Shown one piece after another: positions 30,380-42,300 of a DNA stretch of 64,000 bases. Made by a program: the position numbers and the translations under genes. This DNA comes from Lumbricus rubellus (Eukaryota; Annelida; Clitellata; Crassiclitellata; Lumbricidae): positions 21,888,982 to 21,952,981 of the forward strand of contig OX243827.1 of the NCBI GenBank assembly GCA_945859605.1, written 5' to 3'. Position 1 is the first letter of the stretch. Each line of letters begins with the position of its first letter. Below the pieces are notes generated by a model. That model was not told where the DNA came from. It searched no databases and saw nothing but the letters and a program-made list of their open reading frames with translations.

Positions 30380-30875
30380 AGTCCTCCTCCTCTCCTCCAC
30401 CTCCTCCTCCACCTCCTCCTCCACCTCCTCCTCCACCTACTCCTGCTGTTTCTCCTCCTCATTCTTCTCGTTCCTCCTGACTCCACCTACTCCTCCTTCT
30501 CATTTCCCTCGTTGTGCTCCTCCTCCTTCTCTTCCTTCTCCTCCTCATCCTCCGCATCTTCCTCCTATTTCTTTTCCTGCCCCTCCTCATGACTCCTTCT
30601 TCTTCTCCTCCTCCTCCTCGTCGTCGTCATACTCCTCCTTTTTTTCCTCCTCCTCCATATTCTCGACATATTCCTCCTGTTCCTCGCTTTCCTCGTCATA
30701 GTCCTATCTCCGCCTAATTCCCCTTTTCTTCGTTGTGCTCCTCCAAACTCTTCCTCATTCTCTTTTTCTTCTTTCCTCGTCGTATAACACCTCCCCTTCT
30801 TCTCCTCGTCATCATCGTACTCCTCCTCTTTTTCCTCCTCCTCCTCATCCTCCTACTCCTCCTACCGCTTCCTCC
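30380..30875. repeat. Polypyrimidine (TCC)n tract
   Basis: About 500 bp, almost entirely C and T on the plus strand, in TCC/TTC triplets. It could form triplex or H-DNA. The Ser- and Pro-rich ORFs in it have no homology support. Confidence 0.9.
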
Positions 30876-31257
30876 CTTCAGGTGCATTCCACTTTTCCCT
30901 ATTCAGCACTTCCACGCCTCTATCCACTCTTGATGCCTTCCTCCCTCCCATGCAATTCATTCCAATCTATTCGGAATTATTTTCTCTCAGTAAGCTCTTA
31001 TTTCTAGACCTAATAGGCCTCTGGCCAGAGCTGACGAAACACGTAGGCCGCAATAATAATAATATGTTTTAATGCTCTTACACCGATTATTCTCTTCGAA
31101 CTGCTGGAGAGTTAAACAATAAATCGGAACACTCGCAGTTTGCGGTGATTCACAATACACTCAGGACTGAGCAAGATGCACGTGACAATGTGTTATTGTA
31201 ATATAGGCCTAGGCCTGTGGAAAGTGAAAACAACATGCTGATTGTTCCACGAGAGAC

Positions 31258-32176
31258 ACCGAACTATAGGCCCAATGTTGCATAAGTGAGACCGAACTTA
31301 AAAGGCCGATTGTTGCATACGTGAGACCGAACTTAGCCTAAAGGCCGAATGTTGCATAAGTAAGACCGAACTTAAAGGCCGAATGTTGCATAAGTGAGAC
31401 CGAACTTAGAGGCTGAATGTTGCATAAGTGAGACCGAACTTAAAGGCCGAATGTTGCTTAAGTGAGACCGAACTTAGAGGCCGAATGTTGCATAAGTGAG
31501 ACAGAACTTAAAGGCCGAATGTTGCATAAGTGAGACAGAACTTAAAGACCGAATGTTGCATAAGTAAGACCGAACTTAAAGGCCGAATGTTGCATAAGTG
31601 AGACAGAACTTAAAGACCGAATGTTGCTTAAGTGAGACCGAACTTAGAGGCTGAATGTTGCATAAGTGAGACCGAACTTAAAGGCCGAATGTTGCTTAAG
31701 TGAGACCGAACTTAGAGGCCGAATGTTGCATAAGTGAGACCGAACTTAAAGGCCGAATGTTGCATAAGTGAGACCGAACTTAAAGGCCGAATGTTGCTTA
31801 AGTGAGACCGAACTTAAAGGCCGAATGTTGCTTAAGTGAGACCGAACTTAAAGGCCGAATGTTGCTTAAGTGAGACCGAACTTAGAGGCCGAATGTTGCA
31901 TAAGTGAGACCGAACTTAAAGGCCGAATGTTGCATAAGTGAGACCGAACTTAAAGGCCGAATGTTGCTTAAGTGAGACCGAACTTAGAGGCCGAATGTTG
32001 CATAAGTGAGACCGAACTTAAAGGCCGAATGTTGCATAAGTGAGACCGAACTTAAAGGCCGAATGTTGCTTAAGTGAGACTGAACTTAAAGGCCAAATGT
32101 TGCTTAAGTGAGACCGAACTTAAAGGCCGAATGTTGCATAAGTGAGACCGAACTTAGAGGCCGAATGTTGCATGAT
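31258..32176. repeat. 34-bp satellite with three-unit higher-order pattern
   Basis: About 27 tandem copies of a 34-bp unit containing GGCCGAATGTTGCATAAG and TGAGACCGAACTTA. Two diagnostic positions vary (cAtaag/cTtaag and ttaAagg/ttaGagg). In the middle of the array they cycle as cat-AAA, cat-AAA, ctt-AGA, giving a 102-bp higher-order repeat. Degenerate units continue at both edges to about 31235 and 32360. It is not a CRISPR array: there are no unique spacers. Confidence 0.93.
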
Positions 32177-32494
32177 TCAGCATGGCCGAATTATAGGTCG
32201 ATTTCCTTGAGTGAGATCGAACTACTCTATTAATTGTTCTATGAAAAGACAGGGCTACATTGTTCTGTAAAAGACTGGACTATAGGCTCATTGTACTATG
32301 AAAAAGACTTGGCTAAAGGCCATTGTTCCATGAGTGCAACCGAACTTAGACCTAATGCTCCGTTGTTCGACGAACCAAATGCCGATTGTAGGCCTACCCC
32401 GTATAGGCCTCGTTCGCAAACACCGGGAATTAACACGACCACTAATGTCAAACCATTATAGTCAATTAGTCAAAATTATCATTATTATTAGGAC

Positions 32495-32725
32495 TATCAG
32501 TTCAACAACACTGTGTGATAACAAAGATCACTAGCATTGCTTCCCCCTTCATCCAGGCTTGGGGCTGGCACTGCCAAAGTGCGAGCAGTGGCGGAGTTAC
32601 AGGGGGGGCCAGTGGCGCATTAGATAGCACACTGGCATGGAGATCAGCGGAGCGGAGTTCGATTCCAGACGACCTCTGTGGCACTCTTGTATAGCAGGCT
32701 AGTTTGTTCTGCTAATAAATAAATA
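32495..32725 (+). mobile_element. tRNA-derived SINE (family B), copy 1
   Basis: A core block ('gcttggggctggcactgcc...gcagtggcgg') is followed by a tRNA-like module: TGGCGCATTAGATAGCACA resembles an A box and GGAGTTCGATTCC a B box. It ends in AATAAATAAATAAA. The same arrangement occurs 610 bp downstream. Confidence 0.78.
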
Positions 32726-33109
32726 AAATTCATTTGCCACTATGTCTTGTCAACTGCAAACAGTTTTATAATATTGAAAAGACTTCTTGCAGTGCTAGAA
32801 GTTTGTTGAATTAATAATTGGCATAGTCAGTTGTTTTTTTTGCTAAGGCATCAGCTTTTTCACTACCTGGTGTATTTACATGACTGACTATTGACTAGGG
32901 ATTCATAATTCCAGATCAAATGCACTTTACTTATTTTAAGTTGATTAAAAGGTTTTTATTGTTTCTTGTTATAGTTTTGGTCGGGACTTTGTAAAGGAAT
33001 TCTTAATTAATAGAAGCCTATGGGCTTGTCAATAACCGACTAACCAGTCCATAAAATTTTATTAAGGCATCGGTTGACAGCGTTTTAAAGGTGTGTAATA
33101 AGGGCACTG

Positions 33110-33310
33110 TACGTAGTTTCAATTCAACGACACTGATAATAAGTATCATTTGCGTCGCCCTCCTTCTTTATCCAGGCTTTGGACTGGCACTGTCAGAGTG
33201 CAAACAGTGGTTGGATGGGTAGCCGATGGCGCATTGGATAGCACACTGGCAAGGAGATCGGCGGAGCGGAGTTCGATTCCCGAAGCCCCCGTAAGCTAGA
33301 CGTGCTTTGT
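33110..33310 (+). mobile_element. tRNA-derived SINE (family B), copy 2
   Basis: Same core plus tRNA-like module (GGCGCATTGGATAGCACA, GGAGTTCGATTCCCG) as copy 1. A third partial core lies at 33496-33570. Confidence 0.78.
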
Positions 33311-34114
33311 AGGCTGCTATTAGCGCCGTTGTATTGCAGGCCGTCTGTGCTGTTAGTAAAGATTTGTTAATTAAGATAACTGCAGAACTGTTACACACTG
33401 TAACCGGTTGCAGTCTGTTAACCGGATTCTTGAATAAACGAAATCATTACTTGCTTGCTTGTTGCTGCTTAAATTCACTGCGTCGCATGAAAGATGATAA
33501 GTGTCGCCCTCCTTCTTTATCGGGGCTTGGGACTGGCACTGGCAGAGTCCAACCCGTGGCAAAGCTTAAAATCATAACTTTCTTTATTATTCCAAAGTTC
33601 AACGTCGTCCTATCACATGATTGACATCAAAGGATGCTGGCAAACATACATTATAACAAGTGAGAAGAAACCTTTATAATATGTCGTCAAAAATACTAAT
33701 ATGGAGGTGTCTAAGCGGTTTCAAGCCATGTCAATAAAACACAACATAATAACACGCATTAGAATTGAAAACAAAAAACAGCAGACGAGTTTTAATCGAG
33801 ATTTTAATTGATCTGTACTCGTAACGTTTTCAGAACAGAACAACAGCATCGTAGCATTTGCAACCCAGAAAGAAAGTCACTGGGAATGCAAACCTTCCCA
33901 AAAATGTTCTGCTTGTAAATTAACGCAAACTAAATGCAACTTAAAGAACACATTTTAATACGTTCTCACAAAGAACATGAACACGCGGAAATACAACATC
34001 ACAAGTCTTCACAATAGGACCCGACTAACAAGTGTTTATATAAGCCTTCAAACCCATGCCCAATGCTCCCATAATTATATCCTGACAAATATGCCACATG
34101 GGATAATTGCAGGG

Positions 34115-34325
34115 CCTATATTAGACAAATAGGCCCACCTGGGAACCTTAAAGGGCCCATGTTGGACAAATAGGTCCACATTGGAAACCTACAGAGTCTA
34201 CATTGAACAAATAGGGCCACATGAGAACTTACAGGGCCCATGTTAAAGAAATAGGCCCACATGGGAACCCTATAGGACCCATAATTGGACAAATAGGTCA
34301 CATGGAAGCCTTAATAGCTCACCAA
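34115..34325. repeat. Degenerate about 43-bp minisatellite
   Basis: Five imperfect units of 'gggcccatgttggacaaataggcccacatgggaacc' type. Confidence 0.8.
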
Positions 34326-34624
34326 ATGTTCATAAGCAAGCTGTTGCAAAACATAGAAAATTAACAGCGGAAACCAAGACAAAAATGTTCAACTGTGGAA
34401 TGGTCAAAAATAACCATTGACTGAACGCAACTGAAGTTCCGATATGCCTTAAAGCTGAAAAATGCAGAAACTGCCAACCTGAACACGCCAAAATAGAGAA
34501 AACGTTGCTAAACAAAACAATATTGGTCTCATACAGGTGAAGTCTGTTACATGGAAGTTGTATTGACAGTGAAAATTCAGATGGTCGCTTTTGCTAATAA
34601 TTGATGTTTTATGCAATGCGATGA

Positions 34625-34815
34625 TAATGACTAAGATGATGGTCAAGAATCAGATGATAGACCCAGATGATGGCAAAATAAAGACCCAGATAATCGTAAA
34701 GACTCGGATGATAGATCAAGATGATGGCAAAATAAAGACCGAGATGATGGTAAAGACCTGGTTGATATAAATCGAACACAAGATGATGGCTAAAGACAGG
34801 CAGGACCCAGATGGT
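34625..34815. repeat. Degenerate GATGATGG/AAAGACC repeat
   Basis: Loosely repeated units of about 20-60 bp built on 'agatgatggcaaaataaagacc'. Confidence 0.65.
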
Positions 34816-35410
34816 AAATGAAGCTAAGTATCCATCATGAACAAAGTGACAATTTTTTTGCAAAGTTTCATTTCAATCAAACTGTAATTTAAATAAAACC
34901 TTGGAATCACCAATAATTGATGGTTATTACAGAGTTATTAATAAAATAATAATAAAAATAATAATAAATGCATAATAATAACAGTAAATTACTGCCATAA
35001 TCAGCAAAAATGCCAATTATTCCTATAATCAAAACAAATTTCTGGTTTGACAGGTTACATTTTTCATGAAGACGTGCATGACCTAGATTACCAAATGCTC
35101 CAATATCCATCGTGCTGTGCAATATTAATAATTAGCACGCTTAGCTTCTCTGGCTCAATAGTTTCCATTTTTAACAAACATTTCAAAACTCTGCTTGTTT
35201 CCATAGCTTGCATTTTTGACATCCACTGATTAATACAAATCGGTTGGGAGTTGAGAGCACACTGCTTCAGCAAATGGTTATAGCAGGAACACAACCTAGG
35301 GAAGTCCTGTGTAAAGCAGTGAGCAAGTACACATAAAAATGTAATCTATCAAAAGCTTTTACCATAATAATGGCTATGATGACGAAAACGAAATCATGCG
35401 TAGGACCTGA

Positions 35411-35985
35411 CCAATTGAAAAAAAAACAGATATTAAAGTTAATAATTAATTATGGCAATATAGTTTGAACACAGACTAACTGAAAAAAGAGAGATATTAA
35501 AGTTAATATGCCAATACAGTTTGAACACAGACTAACTGAAAAAAGAGAGATATTAAAGTTAATATGCCAATATAGTTTGAACACAGACTAACTGAAAAAA
35601 GAGAGATATTAAAGTTAATATGCCAATACAGTTTGAACACAGACTAACTGAAAAAAGAGAGATATTAAAGTTAATATGCCAATACAGTTTGAACACAGAC
35701 TAACTGAAAAAAGAGATATTAAAGTTAATATGCCAATACAGTTTGAACACAGACTAACTGAAAAAAGAGAGATATTAAAGTTAATATGCCAATATAGCTT
35801 GAACACAGACTAACTAAAAAAAGAGATATTAAAGTTAATATGCCAACAATTTTAGCTTGAACACAGACTAACTGAAAAAAGAGAGATATTAAAGTTAATA
35901 TGCCAATATAGTTTGAACACAGACTAACTAAAAAATGAGAGATATTAAAGTTAATATGCCAATAATTATAGCTTGAACACAGTCT
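35411..35985. repeat. 56-bp minisatellite
   Basis: About ten units containing GTTTGAACACAGACTAACTG and GATATTAAAGTTAATATGCC, with small indels in the A-run. Confidence 0.93.
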
Positions 35986-36219
35986 ATCTGATTAAATGAA
36001 GAGAACGATAAAAATGAACACAGCCTCGCCCGCAACCCAGGCAACGACAAAAAAACTAAATGCAACCTTCGCAGCATAATAAACAGATTTGTAAACATTG
36101 ACATGGATTATAAACAAGAACAAGAACGACAAGATTAAGTCTAGATTGTCAACAACAAATGTCATGAACGTCTTTGCACATGTGTGCATCTTGTGCGACT
36201 TCCAAATCTGTACATCTCC

Positions 36220-36420
36220 AATGCACGAACGCAGGAACTTGGTATGAACACATCAAGACAATACAAATCCAATGCACGAACGCGGGAACTTGGTATGAAC
36301 ACAACAAGACAATACAAATTCAATGCACGAACGCGGGAACTTGGTATGAACACAACAAGACAATACAAATTCAATGCACGAACGCGGGAACTTGGTATGA
36401 ACACAACAAGACAATACGAA
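36220..36420. repeat. 51-bp minisatellite, four copies
   Basis: Four units starting AATGCACGAACGCGGGAACT; because 51 is divisible by three they give repeated ORFs on both strands that are not genes. Confidence 0.93.
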
Positions 36421-36429
36421 CTATTATTA

Positions 36430-37740
36430 TTATTATTATGCACAAAATCGTAAAACTCCTTGAAAGTTTCTCTATAGCAAATTATACAAACAAAACAATG
36501 TACCACCTTCCAAATATATGTACATGTATGCTAGTTGAACATTGCAAAGCTGAACATTTTAAAACGAACACTGAAAAGCTTGAACGTTAATAAGAACATC
36601 GCAACACTTGAACGTTAGAAACGTAAAGAAGAAAATGTTGAACACAGATGTACTTTTCCCTCAAAAATATACAATGCATGTTGACCAGTTTATGCAAAAC
36701 ATTAGTCGACAAAAGACGAATAGTATTTTGCTGACAGCTGCCACAAAAAATCATATATGCAAATGTAACACACAATCACTTCCTGCTAAGCATACGGAAA
36801 CAATGATTAACCAAACTATTAATACTTCTTGAATGTAATAACAGTAAGATAAGATTCAACGCTATCAGATACTCATACTTGAAACCTGAATGTGTTAACA
36901 TAAGAACCATATTGGACCAGTAACACACGTTACCAGCCTAACATTACAAACCGCACCTCATACCAATGACCTCGCCTGATGGTCCAACAACAAAAACCAT
37001 TGCAACGTACAGCATTGTATAAATTTTAACCAGACTTCTATAATTGCAATGGAAACACAGGCGAGCCAAGCAACCTCTAACGGGTCTCTTTCACCAGTCA
37101 GGTGACATGTTGACCTTGGCATCAATTCGGTGTTTTACAGTTTAAAATTAATGGGCTGAATTGATGTTCACGTTTTGATAAACGACTATTCAGCCCAATT
37201 CAAAAATTCAATTCAACAACACTAACTGCTGCTTTTGCCACCTCTGGACTACATTCAGTTAGATGAAGAGTCCGAATTGGACCAAGTGCTGACAAAATCC
37301 CAAAATTATGCGACACACAAAACAGCCTTTACACAACAGACAACGCAGCTAACGGACAAAGCCAGGACAAAGCCATCACTCCCTACTTGCAACAGCAGCA
37401 AGACAATGCTCTCACCACAAATGCCAGCAAAGAGTTTCTCCGTCGCAAATTCAAGCGCACAACCGTAACAGATCCTTCCCCTTGTATCCCACGAAAACAA
37501 AAAAGTCCGTCGCCCGATGCTATCTATCACAGATCAAAGTCAACAGCTGGTTGCCACGACAACCGAATAAGCAGCAACAAAGATCGACGCTCAGCAGACG
37601 TCACCAAAATCCACGACTCGCCGAGCTCCAGATTCAGCAGGATCCATAATTCTTCCATCTGAAATCCAGATTTCAATCCAGGTCGACCGTCGCTGATCCA
37701 ACATCAGAGGTTAGAACCATCAGCCAGTCGAAATGCAGCT
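36430..37740. other. Non-coding stretch 3' of MDM2
   Basis: No convincing gene. Short ORFs around 37235-37662 show no recognisable domain and no splice support. Confidence 0.5.
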
Positions 37741-37748
37741 AATAACGT

Positions 37749-38541
37749 CTTTAACCCTTTGCCGACCATAGTGTAGTAAATGGTAAGCGCCTTTAACCCT
37801 TTACCGACCATAGTGTAGTAAATGGTAAGCGCCTTTAACCCTTTGCCGACCATAGTGTAGTAAATGGTAAGCGCCTTTAACCCTTTACCAACCATAGTGT
37901 AGTAAATGGTAAGCGCCTTTAACCCTTTACTGACCATATGCAGTAAATGGTAAACGCCTTTAACCCTTTACTGACCATAGTGTAGTAAATGGTAAGCGCC
38001 TTTAACCCTTTACTGACCATAGTGTAGTAAATGGTAAACGCCTTTAACCCTTTACTGACCATAGTGTAGTAAATGGTAAGCGCCTTCAACCCTTTACTGA
38101 CCATAGTGTAGTAAATGGTAAGCGCCTTTAACCCTTTACTGACCATAGTGTAGTAAATGGTAAGCACCTTTAACCCTTTACTGACCATAGTGTAGTAAAT
38201 GGTAAGCGCCTTTAACCCTTTACTGACCATAGTGTAGTAAATGGTAAGCGCCTTTAACCCTTTACCAACCATAGTGTAGTAAATGGTAAGCGCCTTTAAC
38301 CCTTTACCGACCATAGTGTAGTAAATGGTAAGCGTCTTCAACCCTTTACCGACCATAGTGTAGTAAATGGTAAGCGTCTTCAACCCTTTACCGACCATAG
38401 TGTAGTAAATGGTAAGCGCCTTTAACCCTTTACCGACCATAGTGTAGTAAATGGTAAGCGCCTTTAACCCTTTTACTGACCATACGTGGTAAATGGTACG
38501 GGGAGAAAATCCTATAACCTTCGGTGGGTAAAGGGTTAAAA
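37749..38541. repeat. 42-bp minisatellite ending in a piggyBac-like hairpin MITE
   Basis: About 17 copies of a 42-bp unit (TTTAACCCTTTACCGACC... then a GTGTAGTAAATGGTAAGCGCC part) lie just beyond the MDM2 stop codon, on its 3' side. The last unit (38463-38541) is not a repeat unit but a complete hairpin element with the closing arm GGTGGGTAAAGGGTTAAA. The array therefore looks like an expansion of the left half of that MITE. Because 42 is a multiple of three, the minus strand shows a long repetitive ORF, which is not a gene. Confidence 0.9.
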
Positions 38542-38582
38542 ATACGGACACCGTGAAAATGCCTACGACGTTCAAACGACGT

Positions 38583-39338
38583 TCAAACGACGTAATTCCG
38601 TATGACCTTCTGGATAGGTCGACGGCAGACGGGACACGGCTTATGCATTCGTTTCAGTTGGCACGCGCACTGGTAGCAGCACACCTGATGTCCACTGGTT
38701 CCGTGAATCAGGCTCGCGACTTTCGGCTCCGACAGACAAATGATGCACGAGTTGTTCAGAGATATCGACGCCTGACGAGATTTCCCGTCATGCGCCTGAC
38801 TCTCAGTTACGTCGCTCTCGACTTCTGTTCTTTCGACGGGAGTCAAAGGGTTAAGCGATGACGTTCGTGGAGTGACTTCATCGTCCAAATCAGCAGAGAT
38901 AAACCCCGACTCCTGGCTGGATGCGAACTGAGATGATGAATCGAAGGACTTGCCCATTAATGGAGATGAATCAAAAGAATTGCCAGTTGATGAAGCAAAA
39001 GACTTGCCAATCGACGGTGACAAATCAAAAGACTTGCCAGTTGATGGCAATGCCTCAAAAGACTTGCCAATCGACTCTCTTACACAGGTGTCATTCTCTG
39101 AATAACGGCGTGTGGGTAGACACTGGTGATCCAAATCATGATTTCCAGCGGTTGATTGATTGGAATAGCAGTCATCAGTAACCGACAATGATGGAAGAGG
39201 TGTCTCATGTATACAGCTGGATGGAGGTACCAACGACTCCTCCTGATTCAACTCCTCCGTTCGCAGATTCAAGCATTCGTCGCACAGTCGATCTGGAGTG
39301 CGATTGCGGTGACTGCATTTAATGCACTGCCACGAATT
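38583..39338 (-). CDS. mdm2: MDM2 last exon: zinc finger, GKSF repeats, RING
   Basis: This 756-nt exon starts with a RanBP2-type finger (WQCIKC ... LCDEC) and ends with a C-terminal RING (CIICLSEPKVASLIHGTSGH, then a CxxC, KPCPVCRRPI and VIRNYVV at the very end). The conserved C-terminal tail of MDM2 family RINGs is needed for dimerisation. Between them, around 38938-39075, five imperfect repeats of GKSFD(S/L)SP occur, a Ser-rich insertion I do not recognise from vertebrate MDM2. Confidence 0.93.
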   Translation of the reverse strand, partial: NSWQCIKCSHRNRTPDRLCDECLNLRTEELNQEESLVPPSSCIHETPLPSLSVTDDCYSNQSTAGNHDLDHQCLPTRRYSENDTCVRESIGKSFEALPSTGKSFDLSPSIGKSFASSTGNSFDSSPLMGKSFDSSSQFASSQESGFISADLDDEVTPRTSSLNPLTPVERTEVESDVTESQAHDGKSRQASISLNNSCIICLSEPKVASLIHGTSGHQVCCYQCACQLKRMHKPCPVCRRPIQKVIRNYVV

Positions 39339-42300
39339 CTGAAACACACGAGAAACATCACGTTAATCTAATTGCAATCATGAATTTATATAGTGCAATA
39401 TCAAGATAAATTTCTCAGAAGCACTCTGAATTTGACAAAACAAACCACATTTATATATAAAAATATAATCGTTTTATCTCCATAATTAGTTTTATAGTTA
39501 GTCAGACAGTGAAAATGCAGTTAGACATTAATATACTTAAAAGCCTGTCAAAAGCTCTGCACTGTCACATGGTGTCACATGGGAAACCACTTTTCTTATT
39601 CCAACGTCTCTCGCTAACAATAGAACGGTTTAACACTGTGGCATTCAGGAGAACTTTGCCAACCAGAAACTAACAATAGTAATTAAAAAACAAAATTCAA
39701 GTCACTTCTGGTCCTCACTCAGCTGCACAAGCCAAACCGTAATTAATTTAAACTTTGGCCTGACTTGTGGGATGTGACCAATTGTGAGATGTGACCAATT
39801 GTGAGGTGTGACCAATTGTGAGGTGTGACCAATTGTGAGGTGTGACCAATTGTGAGGTGTGACCAATTGTGAGGTGTGACCAATTGTGAGGTGTGACCAA
39901 TTGTGAAGTGTGACCAATTGTGAGGTGTGACCAATTGTGACAATGGGAAAACAAGACAAAAAAACGTACTCGTTCGATTGCACGAGAAAATTGCGACGCC
40001 ACTTCCTCTTCAATATCGCTCAGCTCTCCATCGGCAAAATCCGTCTCAGATCCCCCATCACATATCACGATGACGTCCTGTAAACAGTAAACATCAACAC
40101 GATTAAAACATCAAATGCTTTCATGTGACAAGACGAAATTTTCACTACCCGTTAGTTGTAAATGCAATCACAGAGCCAAAGAAATTTGCACAGTCATACG
40201 CATGGCCAAAATAAGATCATTTGGACTAGTCTCTTAAGCTAGCGCTGAGGCAAACATGGGTACGAAGCATTACCAACTTCATTTTCTTAGCCTCGGCATA
40301 AGAGTGCAGGTGGCCAGTCCTCTCCCTCGCCATCTCATCCTCCTACCATCAGTGTGTACCTATTATCGCTGATTATCGCTGAACTGGCTAGAGGGCTAAT
40401 TAATGCGGTAGAGAGAAACTAATAACAATTCAGCACCATGGCATAGAATATGATGCAAGAATGAAGACAAGCAAAGACTCCTTTAGACGAAACCAAAAAA
40501 TTCGTCAAATTCCAAAAACCAGCACACTTCATACAATCCTAAGCCGTAAGCACTCTATAAAAAGTCTAACCTCTCTTTCTGAGAATACATCGTTGTCGTC
40601 GTCTTCATCATCTTCACTTGGCGATCCATGACTTATGTCGGACATGATGTCAAATTCATCCGCATATATGTCGCCGTAGTCATCTGTGTCGTCGCGTTCG
40701 ACATCGTTGTCGTCATCCTTCAGAAACCAGAGATCATCGGACGAATCTTTTACAACGGCCGTCTCCTTACTCTGTAAAAGCAAAAACAAAATGAATTACT
40801 AAAACTGAGTCAAGTAAGAAAATCATATCCTTTATTTCCCATGCTGATGGTGATCAATAAATGATTCAATAGGTGGCGCTTCGGCGTGTGAACACCGACT
40901 CAGTATCGGACAGGTTTTTCAGTTTTTCTCGAGGATTACATCTGCAGGCTTATTGGAGCGCCTCTGAGTAGTTTCCTTGAAGAGGCGCTATATAAATACT
41001 TGAATGAATGAATGAATGAATGAATAAAAACATTTTTAAAAAATAAATCTTATCTTATTTAAATGTCATGCCATGCAAACCAAAGTGCAGTATATAAATA
41101 GATGGTCATTATAAGAACATATTTCTATTGGATTTAGGTTTTGTGTTTTTAAAACGTTTGACTATTTATTGGCTCTATAGATTATGTACATTTATTACCA
41201 TGTCTGTAAACCAAAATGTGGATAGAAATTGATCTATTAAAGAATATTCTTATCTGATCTTATCTTAAATCAGTCAATCAACAAAAACCCAAAGTTAAAG
41301 ATTATCACGCAGTTGAAAAATTTAACTTTCAAAATGTAATTATTCATGGTACTTTTATGAAAACTGCTTGAATTTTAATGCTGCCCACCTGAATACTGTA
41401 AGTGCTTTCCACGTCTGAAACATCGCCTAACGTAGCTGAATTGTCCCGGACTCTCAGCAGTAACTGTTGCTCAAGAGCTTCCTTCTCCATCCGACATTCA
41501 TCATTCTCAAAACCATCTTCTCTTGCTTCAGCTGATGATGAATTCTCTGCAATCGCGAACACAGCTCTCATGAATGAATGTAATAACCTATATGCGGCAA
41601 ACTTTACAATCAAGATTGGTGTTATTGATGAACCAATATCGTAACCATGACAATAAATCTTAATAAATGTGTGATAATAACAGGGCTGAAAGTGAGCCGG
41701 GTCGGTCCGGGTCTGAGACCCGGCATCGATTTTCGAGACCTGCTGTTGCCGGGTCTCAGCCGGGTCGCAAAACAGGCCGTCAGATGCCAAAAGTAGGTGA
41801 AAATGGTAGGATTTTCGCTAATTTTTGGCAAATTACTATAGGAAAAACGTCGTCAGAAGAATTTATGAGCCAAAGGCGTGTTCGTCCGCCAAAGTGAGAC
41901 CCGGCAACTTTTCCAAACCACTTTCAGCCCTGGATAATAATAACAACCTACGAGTCCACCTAGGAATCCACATAAACTGACTATCAGGCCTTCAAGCTTA
42001 AATAAAACTGATTCGAAAGAAAAAAATCCATTAACTTAAACTTTCCTCCCCAGGGTGAAGCAGAAATATCAAAGCAAATTCCTCCCTTGGTCGGCATTTC
42101 AACCCTGACCTTTCTGTTGACAGTAAACAACACACGAACCAGACTATTATTGTCTCAAGCTAAAAAAAACAATACAGCACATTCCAAAGCAGCATCAAAT
42201 TCAACCAACCGAGACATGGCCTTTTCTCGGGCGGGCGTTCCCCGTCCTCTTCCTCCTCCAGTGACCTCTTCAGTCCCGCAATTCTCACGGAATCGGTCGT

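Noticed and set aside
30372..31007. Ser/Pro-rich ORFs
   Set aside because: Polypyrimidine tract with no homology, no splice or start context.
31258..32176. Regular 34-bp repeats resembling a CRISPR array
   Set aside because: Units are directly adjacent without unique spacers, and this is an animal genome.
33226..33300. Possible tRNA gene
   Set aside because: The same tRNA-like module with the same upstream core is found 610 bp upstream, so it is a SINE; the folding is poor.
37235..37662. Overlapping plus ORFs of 77 and 91 codons
   Set aside because: No recognisable domain, low-complexity composition, located just 3' of MDM2 on the opposite strand.
37919..38575. 218-codon repetitive minus-strand ORF
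   Set aside because: It is a 42-bp minisatellite, whose length is a multiple of three; no domain and no conservation outside the repeat.
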